Below are positions 1 to 5,811 of a stretch of 12,256 nucleotides of DNA, in pieces (the first letter of the stretch is position 1; every line of letters starts with the position of its first letter). The position numbers were made by a program, and so were the translations under genes. Source of the DNA: Clostridia bacterium. GTDB lineage: Bacteria > Bacillota > Clostridia > UMGS1883. Where the stretch lies: positions 1 to 12,256 of the forward strand of contig JAFSBF010000154.1 in NCBI GenBank assembly GCA_017441965.1, written 5' to 3'. Under the pieces are notes generated by a model that saw only the letters and a program-made list of their open reading frames with translations, searched no databases and was not told the DNA's origin.

Positions 1-13
1 AACAAGTGAATAT

Positions 14-87
14 TGCCGAATTGTGTAAGGGTAGCACAGCAGACTCTGACTCTGTTTGTCTGGGTTCGAATCCTAGTTCGGCAACCA
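14..87 (+). tRNA. tRNA-Gln (anticodon CUG)
   Basis: A full cloverleaf can be folded by eye. The acceptor arms TGCCGAA (14-20) and TTCGGCA (77-83) pair over 7 bp, the discriminator base is A84, and CCA is encoded at 85-87. The D stem is 23-26/34-37. The anticodon stem GCAGA/TCTGT encloses the loop CTCTGAC (44-50), which places the anticodon CTG at 46-48. The T stem CTGGG/CCTAG encloses the loop TTCGAAT. CUG reads the glutamine codon CAG. The promoter, or a preceding tRNA in the same transcript, would lie left of the window. Confidence 0.95.
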
Positions 88-90
88 CGT

Positions 91-125
91 CGGAACAAGC
101 TTTGGCTTGTTCCGATTTTTTGTTT
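91..125 (+). terminator. Rho-independent terminator after tRNA-Gln
   Basis: A perfect 10-bp stem, CGGAACAAGC (91-100) and GCTTGTTCCG (105-114), has a TTTG loop and is followed by ATTTTTTG. It begins three bases after the tRNA CCA end and ends just before the IS remnant. Confidence 0.9.
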
Positions 126-129
126 TTAC

Positions 130-153
130 GGCTCTATAATATCTATTGGGGTA
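130..153 (+). repeat. Left terminal inverted repeat of the ISL3-like element
   Basis: It starts GGCTCTATAA and ends ATTGGGGTA. It matches the complement of 771-794 at 17 of 24 positions, with the outer six and inner eight bases identical. Confidence 0.75.
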
Positions 154-731
154 CCAATCAGTAGAACTTTACAAGCAAGAATAAAAAAATAGTAGAGCAT
201 ATTGAAAATTTCTTGTAAAATGGAATTGACGAGAAACCATGTACAAGGAGAAATCTAGAGTTAGGAAATCAGAACAAAAAAGATACGGAAAAGAAAACAG
301 GTTGCTTTTAAAAAACTCTAAGAGAATACTTACAAAACGAGCCTTTAAACTAAAAGATGAACAGAAACAACGTGTAAATGCTATTTTATATATCAGTGAT
401 GCCTTAAGAGAAGCATATATACTAAAAGAGATGTTGTATGAGGTCTGTGATTGTACAGACAGAGCCGGCGCAAAGGCTATGTTGGAAGAATGGATATATT
501 CGGCACAAAAAAGCGATTTAAAGGACTACCACGATTGCGCCAATACATTGTTAAACTGGCAAAAGGGTATTTTAAATTCATTTGAAGTCACATATACTAA
601 TGCATTCACCGAAGGCTGTAACAACAAGATTAAAGTATTAAAGAGAAATGCTTATGGCTATCGCAATTTTGAACGATTCAGAAAACGCATATTACATATG
701 TTCAGATACAAAAGCGAAAAAGCAAAACTAA

Positions 732-753
732 TGCGGCAGCCTAAGCTGCCGCA
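732..753. terminator. Hairpin inside the IS end, possible bidirectional terminator
   Basis: A perfect 9-bp stem, TGCGGCAGC (732-740) and GCTGCCGCA (745-753), has a CTAA loop. On the minus strand it is followed by TTAGTTTTGCTTTTT, a moderate T-rich tract. It could therefore end transcripts leaving the aldolase gene, with about 40 bases of IS sequence in between. The + strand tail is less T-rich. No better terminator is seen after the operon. Confidence 0.5.
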
Positions 754-770
754 CCAATTCCATTTTATTT

Positions 771-794
771 TACCCCAACTGTTGACAAAGAGCC
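771..794 (-). repeat. Right terminal inverted repeat of the ISL3-like element
   Basis: On the + strand it starts TACCCCAACTG and ends AAAGAGCC. The outermost base, 794, lies directly next to the stop codon (795-797) of the aldolase gene on the other strand. Confidence 0.75.
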
Positions 795-1469
795 TTAAAA
801 GTCAAGTATTGTCTTATCCCCGTAAACCGATGTCCAGTCTCTTTCAAAGCCTTTTATCGCCGCATCTGTCATAGGATGAGAGATAACCGCCTTGAGGATT
901 TTCGGGTCAACGGTTACGCAGTGACAGCCTGCCGATGCACATTTATGTACCTGCTCGGCATTTTTGAAGCTTGCAACCAAAACCTTGCAATCGCTGCCGT
1001 AATGGGCAAGCTGCCTTACAATTTCAGCCGCAACCTCTGTTCCGTCACCGATAATGTTATCGAGTCTGTTTACATAGGGGGCAACAAAGCTTGCTCCTGC
1101 CTTTGCCGCAATAAGTGCCTGCGGAGGTGTGAATATTGCAGTCATTGTAACACCTATTCCAAGCTCCTTAAGGCGCATTGTTGCCTTAAGTCCTTCTTCA
1201 CAGATAGGAATTTTCACGTAAAAGCCGCCCTCTAATTTTTCTTTGAGGAGCTTTGCTTCCTCTACAATCTTTTCAGCCTCTTTCTGCGTTGTCTGAACGT
1301 GAAGCATCTTATCCTTTCCGATTATCTCCCTGATTTGTGTAACCAGTTCCCAGAAGTCTGTATGCTCCTTTGCAATAATCGAAGGGTTGGTTGTAACGCC
1401 CGCAAGAGGGTAATATTCGTTACAATACCTTATTGTTTCAATATCAGCAGTATCCAAAATATACAGCAT
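795..1469 (-). CDS. Fructose-6-phosphate aldolase / small transaldolase-like protein
   Basis: This 224-residue class I aldolase belongs to the FSA/TalC group, whose members are about 215-225 residues long. It carries GVTTNPSI at 24-31, the Schiff-base lysine K86 in VKIP, T110, and VAPYVNRLDN at 129-138. Aligned by eye to E. coli FsaA, it keeps Gln59, Thr110, Ala130 and Tyr132, the residues that separate true fructose-6-phosphate aldolases from transaldolases, which carry Glu and Phe. That favours reversible cleavage of a ketose phosphate into a dihydroxyacetone-type donor and an aldehyde phosphate, over transfer between sugars. The ribosome site AGGAGG lies 7 bases before the ATG. It is the last gene of the operon, 19 bp after the kinase. 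Its TAA abuts the IS end, so the original downstream region has been replaced. The true substrate may be another sugar phosphate. Confidence 0.88.
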   Translation of the reverse strand: MLYILDTADIETIRYCNEYYPLAGVTTNPSIIAKEHTDFWELVTQIREIIGKDKMLHVQTTQKEAEKIVEEAKLLKEKLEGGFYVKIPICEEGLKATMRLKELGIGVTMTAIFTPPQALIAAKAGASFVAPYVNRLDNIIGDGTEVAAEIVRQLAHYGSDCKVLVASFKNAEQVHKCASAGCHCVTVDPKILKAVISHPMTDAAIKGFERDWTSVYGDKTILDF

Positions 1470-1488
1470 ATGTCTTCCTCCTATGATG

Positions 1489-2892
1489 TTATTTCCTTAC
1501 GTTAAGTATGCTGTCATACTTAACGAAGTTTTCATATACCTTTGTATAATCATTACCCTGCGGTGTGTAAACCTTGTCGGTTTCAATCATAGCACAGGCT
1601 TCTTTAACAGACTTAAACTCACCTGCACCCACCCCTGCAAGAATTGCTGCGCCGAGACAGGCAGTTTCCTTGTTTTTAAGTGTAATGAGGCGTTTTTTTG
1701 TAATATCAGCCTTCATATTGCACCAGAGCGGGCTTTTTGCACCGCCACCCATAACACGGATTTCATCCACATCAGTGCCGAGATAGTCAAGATTACTCTT
1801 GAGCATACACGCAACTGACTCCATAATACTGCGTACAAAATGTGCCGTATTATGCTCGGGCGTAAGTCCTGTGAAGCTTCCGCGTGCATCGGGGTTATAT
1901 TTAGGCATTGTAGAGCCGCACAAATACGGTAAAAAGGTTACTCCGTCACTTCCAACACTGACCTTTTCTGCCAGAGCATCAAGGTCTTTGAAAGAAACAT
2001 CAGGGAGGAATGCCTCCTTAAACCATTTTAATGCCATACCTGCCGTCGGACTCCACGAAAGAAGTGCGTAGCTTCCATCAAAGCTATAGTGACACGGCAC
2101 AAAGCTATCCTCTTTAAACTCGGGCACACTGTCCGTAGGAAGATAAATAGCCATTGTAGTACCCGTCATAACACTGCAGATACCCTTTTCTATAACGCCT
2201 GCACCGATTGCACCTGCAACCTGGTCCATTGCAGAGGTGATAACCTTAATTCCGTTATACTCCCCTACATACTTACCGCTGTCCATAAGGGCGGGAAGCA
2301 TATCTTTCTCCACACCTATGAAGCCGAGCATTTCATCCCAATATTCTGATGTATTAATATCAAAATAAATTGTTGATGACTGAAGGGTTTTTTCTGTCAC
2401 AAACTCGCCCGTAAGCTTATAGAGAAGATAATCCTCAAGCAGGAAAATTTTCTTCGTCTTAGCCCATATCTCAGGCTCGTTGCGCCTCACCCACAAAAGC
2501 TTACTTGCAGGCCAGGTAGCCGTGATTTCAGGCTGACCTGTAACCTCATAAACCTTCTTACGTCCGAAATGCTCCTCGATAATACGTGCCTCTTCCTCTG
2601 CACGGTTATCAAGCCATACGATTGCATCACGCACAGGCTCACCGTTTTCATCGGTAAGAATAAGAGTTTCACACTGTGTATCAATTGCAAGAGCATCTAC
2701 CTTTGCAGTTTTCTCTACATTTGCAAGGGCATTTTTAAGAAGGCTCCAGTATTTCAGCGGCTCCAGCTCTACAATATTTCCGCTGGTCTTAACTGTATAA
2801 TCCTCGGTAGAGGAAGCAAGCTCACGAAGTTTCTCGTCAAACAGAACTGCCTTTACCGAGGTTGTTCCAAAGTCAATTCCTAAAAGATTCAT
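1489..2892 (-). CDS. FGGY-family carbohydrate kinase
   Basis: This 467-residue protein has the two-domain actin-like FGGY fold and would phosphorylate a sugar or polyol with ATP in the cytoplasm. The N-terminal phosphate loop is DFGTTS (7-12), WLDNR is at 93-97, the catalytic base is probably D223 in AMDQVAGAIG, and the C-terminal ATP-site motifs are TGTT (243-246), GGGAKSPLW (382-390) and ETACLGAAILAG (409-420). It resembles xylulokinase most in general layout. However, the GQMHG substrate motif typical of XylB is replaced by IDTQCET around 70-76, so the substrate is probably not D-xylulose. It starts 5 bp after the YjbQ gene, with only a weak purine-rich site (AAGAGA), which suggests translational coupling. 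The neighbouring aldolase and isomerase-like genes point to a ketose or tetritol/pentitol route. The family is certain and the substrate unknown. Confidence 0.85.
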   Translation of the reverse strand: MNLLGIDFGTTSVKAVLFDEKLRELASSTEDYTVKTSGNIVELEPLKYWSLLKNALANVEKTAKVDALAIDTQCETLILTDENGEPVRDAIVWLDNRAEEEARIIEEHFGRKKVYEVTGQPEITATWPASKLLWVRRNEPEIWAKTKKIFLLEDYLLYKLTGEFVTEKTLQSSTIYFDINTSEYWDEMLGFIGVEKDMLPALMDSGKYVGEYNGIKVITSAMDQVAGAIGAGVIEKGICSVMTGTTMAIYLPTDSVPEFKEDSFVPCHYSFDGSYALLSWSPTAGMALKWFKEAFLPDVSFKDLDALAEKVSVGSDGVTFLPYLCGSTMPKYNPDARGSFTGLTPEHNTAHFVRSIMESVACMLKSNLDYLGTDVDEIRVMGGGAKSPLWCNMKADITKKRLITLKNKETACLGAAILAGVGAGEFKSVKEACAMIETDKVYTPQGNDYTKVYENFVKYDSILNVRK

Positions 2893-2897
2893 AGCAC

Positions 2898-3518
2898 TTA
2901 TCTCTTAAGCTGAAGGTCGTAATGAACGTCATACGCCTTTTCTTCGTCTGTATACTTACGCTTTGTATCGATAACTTCACCGTTATTCCACTTTCTGTCC
3001 TCAACAGCCTCAGTAGTACCCATAACAGTTACGTTAATCTGTCTTCTTCTTGCACGTACGTGATCCCAGTCAATAAAGTAAACATGTGCAAATTCGCCAC
3101 CGTCAAGAACGCCGTCCTTGATTGTCATAGCTTCGCTTCTGCCGAAGAATACACTGCGAAGATGTCCGTCTGTGTTCATACTTGTGTAGTCACCGGGCTC
3201 GTTTACGTATCTTCCGAACTGTGAATGGATGGGGCCGGGATGACGGTACTGATGCTCCTCTGCAAAGTCAGGAATCATCTTTCTCATAATATCGAGAAGA
3301 TCATGCTGAAGGTACTCAAGATCAAATGAATCGATATCGTGTGAGCACTCCTGAACCATAACTGAACAGGTTGTGTGATGTGATGCGATTGTAACAGTAC
3401 CATTCTTAACACCTGAAGCTGCTACTATTTCCATAACCTCTTTTGAAATGTCGTGGAATGTGGGTATCCAACCTCTTGACTGAACTTCCAATTCCTTCTG
3501 AAATACTTTAAATTCCAT
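2898..3518 (-). CDS. YjbQ/UPF0047 family protein, extended form
   Basis: This 206-residue protein belongs to the YjbQ (UPF0047) family. Visible family features are QSRGW at 13-17, HHTT at 47-50 with E57 following, HD at 72-73, and the conserved tail from GHLRSVFFG (118-126) through the DGVLDGGEFAHVYFIDWDH region to a basic RARRRQINVTVMGT. E. coli YjbQ is about 138 residues. The extra length here is an insert near 88-113 (rich in His and Pro) and a charged tail after about 170. Some family members have weak thiamine-phosphate synthase activity, but their real role is unsettled. A good site, TAGGAGGA, precedes the ATG by about 7 bases. The gene follows a 226-bp repeat-rich gap and lies just upstream of the sugar kinase. 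Its placement suggests a part in sugar-phosphate handling or in supplying TPP precursor to the E1 enzyme; neither is shown. Confidence 0.85.
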   Translation of the reverse strand: MEFKVFQKELEVQSRGWIPTFHDISKEVMEIVAASGVKNGTVTIASHHTTCSVMVQECSHDIDSFDLEYLQHDLLDIMRKMIPDFAEEHQYRHPGPIHSQFGRYVNEPGDYTSMNTDGHLRSVFFGRSEAMTIKDGVLDGGEFAHVYFIDWDHVRARRRQINVTVMGTTEAVEDRKWNNGEVIDTKRKYTDEEKAYDVHYDLQLKR

Positions 3519-3540
3519 AATTAAATCCTCCTAAATTTTT

Positions 3541-3750
3541 ATATTTCTCCCATTTTGGGAATTATGAGCGTGGGGATTGTTAAGGGCACTCCCTTAACGA
3601 TTAAATCCGTTAAAATCGGGGGCGTGTACCTCGATTTTAACTCCTTGCGTGGGCTGGTGCGGTGAGCACCGCGCGAGCGTAAGCCCACTTGTCGAAAGTA
3701 AATGTTTTGCAGGGCAAAACTTTGCTTTCGAGAGGATGACCTTGTCATCC
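3541..3750. repeat. Cluster of five to six consecutive hairpins between the SIS and YjbQ genes
   Basis: This gap of about 226 bp in the operon is almost wholly palindromic. A small TCCCA/TGGGA stem spans 3548-3560. Stem A, GTTAAGGG/CCCTTAAC, spans 3579-3598. Stem B, GTTAAAATCG/CGATTTTAAC, spans 3609-3641. Stem C, GTGGGCT/AGCCCAC, spans 3649-3688 and encloses GGTGC/GCACC (3656-3670), giving a branched fold. Stem D spans 3692-3731: TCGAAAG then AAA then GTTTTGC, all paired, with one bulge and an AGG loop. Stem E, GGATGAC/GTCATCC, spans 3734-3750 and overlaps the last codons of the SIS gene. No stem is followed by a clean T tract, so these are not simple terminators. It looks like a dispersed repeat (REP/MITE-like) or a structured leader or processing region in the operon mRNA. 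The short reading frame across it has no family resemblance. Confidence 0.7.
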
Positions 3751-4338
3751 GTTTAATCGCTCGCCTACTGCGCCGCCCGGATGAACAAGGGCAAACTGCT
3801 CATTCTGGAAATTTGTTTCCTCAATAAGCATTGTCTGCAGCACATGGAAAATCACCGCAAGCGATGTTGAAGATGTTGTTCCCTGACAGTTATACTTGTC
3901 CGTTTCACGGTTTACATACTGCTTAAGAACAACGTCTGCCTCTTTCGCAAGGGGGGACTCCATATTTTCAGTAACGGTTATAATTTTAACACCCTTCTTT
4001 TTGCAGATGTCAACAAGTGTCAAAAGCTCCTTTGTCTTGCCGCCGCGTGATGCAAATACCATTACATCACCCTCCTGCAAAAAGCCTGTTGCACCGTGCG
4101 GTCCCTCTGCAGGTGAAATAAACCTTGCAGGCTGCTCTATGCAGCACATAAGATGCGCAAAATGCTGACATATAATGCCGCTGTGTCCGCATCCGCTTGA
4201 GCCTATTCTCGGCGCATTTTTGAGAAGCTCTACCGCTTTAGAGTAAGCTTCCTCGTCAAAATATTGTGCCATCTCGGCAATACACTGGCTCTCTGTTATG
4301 TAAGCCTGTCTTGCCATTTCAAGTGCTTCTTTTTTCAT
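3745..4338 (-). CDS. SIS-domain sugar-phosphate isomerase-like protein
   Basis: This 197-residue protein is a single SIS domain, like the N-terminal half of KdsD/GutQ arabinose-5-phosphate isomerases without their two CBS domains. Family landmarks are the first loop SSGCGHSG (47-54), SPAEGPHG (75-82, compare HPAEA.HG), the phosphate loop ASRGGKTKE (96-104), a GTTSST segment at 153-158, and VHPGGAVGERL (185-195). H81 and H186 match the catalytic histidines of KdsD. The loop lysine of KdsD (GKSG) is His52 here, and the usual SNSGE loop is SRGGK, so the same reaction should not be assumed. It probably interconverts an aldose and a ketose phosphate, or binds one. The ribosome site AAGAGG is about 11 bases before the ATG, rather far. 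Repeat-rich gaps lie on both sides, unlike the rest of the operon, and its stop lies inside the last hairpin of the downstream cluster. Confidence 0.82.
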   Translation of the reverse strand: MKKEALEMARQAYITESQCIAEMAQYFDEEAYSKAVELLKNAPRIGSSGCGHSGIICQHFAHLMCCIEQPARFISPAEGPHGATGFLQEGDVMVFASRGGKTKELLTLVDICKKKGVKIITVTENMESPLAKEADVVLKQYVNRETDKYNCQGTTSSTSLAVIFHVLQTMLIEETNFQNEQFALVHPGGAVGERLNG

Positions 4339-4360
4339 AATTACGTAAACCTCTTCTTAG

Positions 4361-4454
4361 TTCGAAGTTCGAAATTCGAAGTTCGAAATGATTGTTGATT
4401 TTCGCAGTGCGAAAATCTTCCAACACTTCGCATTCCGCATTTCGCATTTCACAT
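4361..4454. repeat. Two blocks of four 7-bp tandem repeats flanking a perfect hairpin
   Basis: Positions 4361-4388 are four exact units of TTCGAAR (R alternates G, A, G, A). Positions 4427-4454 are four units TTCGCAT, TCCGCAT, TTCGCAT, TTCACAT. Between them is a perfect 9-bp hairpin, GATTTTCGC AGT GCGAAAATC, at 4397-4417. The array fills most of the 131-bp gap between the TPI-like and SIS genes and sits inside the operon mRNA. It resembles short heptanucleotide repeats that expand by slippage; any function, such as mRNA processing, protein binding or phase variation of spacing, is unknown. No gene is seen in this gap. Confidence 0.85.
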
Positions 4455-4469
4455 TATTTTTAATATTTT

Positions 4470-5171
4470 TTATGCGTTGCACTCATCCCAGGCCTTACGA
4501 AGATTGAATAACATTTCCTCAACCATTTCATACGGTCTGTCAGATTTCATAATACCGCTTGTTGTACCTGTTGCCTGAGCGCCAAGCTTGATTGTGTTGT
4601 ATACGTCCTGACCGTTGGAAATTCCCGCACCCTGAAGTACCATTATATCGGGATTGATTTCACGAACAGTCTTGATTGTTTCAACAACGTAGTTACTGTC
4701 ACTTGTCTGACCTGTACCGATAAGGTCTGTAGGCTCTGCCACGATAAGGTTGGGTCCCATCTTGGCAATTTTCTTAACATCTTCAACAGTATCGGCACAA
4801 ACAATTGTACCAAGACCAACCTCGTCAGCTCTTGCAATTGTTTTTTCGATTTCTTCCAATGTAAGAGGCTTTTCAGCATGGTTAAGCATTACACCAACCG
4901 CACCTGCAGCCTTTACAGCCTCGGGAAGAACGCTGCCTAATCCCCTGCCGGGTGTCAGGTAGTCCATATGCTGCGCAAATACTAAAATTCTTTCAGTATT
5001 GTCAGCAAGAAGCTTAATATCTGTATACTGCGGAGTAACGATTACATCAACATCGTACTTCATTGCAGTCTTGTCAATTACCTGTGCAAGCTTAAGCATT
5101 TTTTCGCCGTACAAAAATGCTTTGGGACCAACCTCGAAGAAAGGCGGTTTTATCTTTAAATCCTTGTACAT
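4470..5171 (-). CDS. Triosephosphate isomerase-like protein (archaeal-type), altered active site
   Basis: This 233-residue TIM-barrel protein aligns along its length with the short archaeal-type triosephosphate isomerases (about 220-230 residues). Landmarks are TPQYTDI (46-52), FAQHMD with catalytic H68 (65-70), GAVGVMLNHAEKPL (90-103), VAEPTDLIGTG with catalytic E146 (144-154), GAGISNGQDV (181-190) and a C-terminal phosphate loop TGTTSG (201-206). The usual N-x-K motif with the catalytic lysine reads G-P-K (K17), and NHSE reads NHAE, so Asn and Ser of the canonical enzyme are lost while Lys, His and Glu remain. This suggests isomerase chemistry on a different phosphorylated ketose, as for the tetrulose-phosphate isomerases of erythritol operons that belong to this superfamily. 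That comparison is inference. AAAGGAG lies 10 bases before the ATG, and the gene follows the metallo-hydrolase gene by 19 bp. Confidence 0.85.
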   Translation of the reverse strand: MYKDLKIKPPFFEVGPKAFLYGEKMLKLAQVIDKTAMKYDVDVIVTPQYTDIKLLADNTERILVFAQHMDYLTPGRGLGSVLPEAVKAAGAVGVMLNHAEKPLTLEEIEKTIARADEVGLGTIVCADTVEDVKKIAKMGPNLIVAEPTDLIGTGQTSDSNYVVETIKTVREINPDIMVLQGAGISNGQDVYNTIKLGAQATGTTSGIMKSDRPYEMVEEMLFNLRKAWDECNA

Positions 5172-5190
5172 AAATTTTACACTCCTTTAT

Positions 5191-5811
5191 TTAAAACACT
5201 AATGTCTGTCCTATTTGAGGAATATGAAGAGAGGAATCGCTCCCTGCCGTTTTCTCAACCGCATCCCAAAGCGCGTACTCGTCACACTCACGCTGCGGCA
5301 GATGAAGAAGCACTATCTCCCCTGCTCCAAGGTTTTTTGTAATCTGCCACGCAGAAGAAGTAATTGCATACGCATACGGTACAATCACTACATCAGGTTT
5401 TGGAAAGCTATCTGCATTTTTCCACATAAGCGGTGATGCATCACCCATAAACCATACACATTTGCTGCCGCTGATAATATAGCTTATATGGGAAATATCT
5501 GTCTTTCCTATATGTCTGGTGGAAACTGCCTCGATTTCTATGTTTTGTGTAACCTTTGGCGGTAAACACTCAGGCCCGTAAACGGGTCTGAGTGTTTTTA
5601 TCCTATATTCCTCTGCATAATTCTCATCATAATGATCCTTATGCATATGTGTAAACGCTACAACGTCAGGGGGATTTTTTATAAATTGCTCACGAAAATG
5701 GTGCGGTGTTCCCGCATAAGGCGCAAGCTCCTGCGCCACGCCGTCAAGCAGAAACGATACACCGTCAAGTAAAAGCAATACCCCTGCATTTGCCGTCCGC
5801 GTAATTTCCAT
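5191..5811 (-). CDS. Metallo-beta-lactamase-fold hydrolase (UlaG-like group)
   Basis: This 206-residue protein is a small MBL-fold enzyme. The metal-binding signature THMHKDH gives H55, H57, D59 and H60. Further likely ligands are H100 or H108, D124 in FMGDAS, and H170 in LLHLP. The order matches the short COG2220-type hydrolases; UlaG, an L-ascorbate-6-phosphate lactonase, is a longer relative, but lactonase activity here is only a guess. No signal peptide is seen, so it is cytoplasmic. Its ATG overlaps the TAA of the E1 gene by one base (TAATG), which indicates translational coupling to E1. It could hydrolyse a sugar lactone or a thioester/ester intermediate, or remove a side product of the dehydrogenase. 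Confidence 0.82.
   Translation of the reverse strand: MEITRTANAGVLLLLDGVSFLLDGVAQELAPYAGTPHHFREQFIKNPPDVVAFTHMHKDHYDENYAEEYRIKTLRPVYGPECLPPKVTQNIEIEAVSTRHIGKTDISHISYIISGSKCVWFMGDASPLMWKNADSFPKPDVVIVPYAYAITSSAWQITKNLGAGEIVLLHLPQRECDEYALWDAVEKTAGSDSSLHIPQIGQTLVF

Larger units (their letters stand above)
130..794 (+). mobile_element. Decayed ISL3-family insertion sequence (internally deleted)
   Basis: Two imperfect 24-bp terminal inverted repeats, 130-153 and the complement of 771-794, both run from GGCTCT to TTGGGGTA and agree at 17 of 24 positions. Between them lies only the C-terminal part of an ISL3-type transposase. The element is 665 bp, roughly half the usual length for the family, so an internal deletion removed the transposase N-terminus. 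The 8-bp flanks (GTTTTTAC on the left, TTAAAAGT on the right) do not match, so no target duplication survives. It should not transpose on its own. The family call rests on remembered transposase and end motifs, not on a search. Confidence 0.8.
239..874 (+). pseudogene. ISL3-family transposase, C-terminal fragment
   Basis: The reading frame encodes 211 residues, about half of a normal ISL3 transposase. Residues about 8-160 resemble the C-terminal DDE domain: a basic stretch, a helical insert around LREAYILKE (57-65), then TNAFTEGCNNKIKVLKR (120-136) and YGYRNFERFR (139-148). E125 would be the last acid of the DDE triad. The N-terminal zinc finger, helix-turn-helix and first two catalytic acids are missing. 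The first few residues probably come from the deletion junction, so the ATG at 239 is arbitrary. Family similarity fades near residue 162. The frame then reads through the IS end at 794 into the antisense of the aldolase gene, so its last 26 or so codons are not transposase. A TAA one frame off at 729 could be the original stop, lost through a frameshift. There is no convincing ribosome binding site. It is almost certainly inactive. Confidence 0.8.

Noticed and set aside
122..129. Possible 8-bp target duplication of the IS
   Set aside because: The left flank GTTTTTAC does not match the right flank TTAAAAGT in either orientation.
876..1235. 119-codon + strand, Cys-rich reading frame
   Set aside because: The cysteines arise from antisense of the aldolase gene; there is no spacing pattern of a real metal-binding protein.
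3692..3731. Long hairpin read as an operon terminator after the SIS gene
   Set aside because: There is no T tract on either strand after it, and the downstream genes lack a clear promoter of their own in this gap.
3539..3748. 69-codon minus-strand reading frame in the SIS-YjbQ gap
   Set aside because: It lies wholly across the hairpin cluster, has an unusual Arg/Ser-rich composition forced by the palindromes, and no family resemblance. It is likely spurious.
4361..4454. Possible CRISPR array
   Set aside because: Units are only 7 bp with no spacers between them and no cas genes nearby. It is a short tandem repeat.
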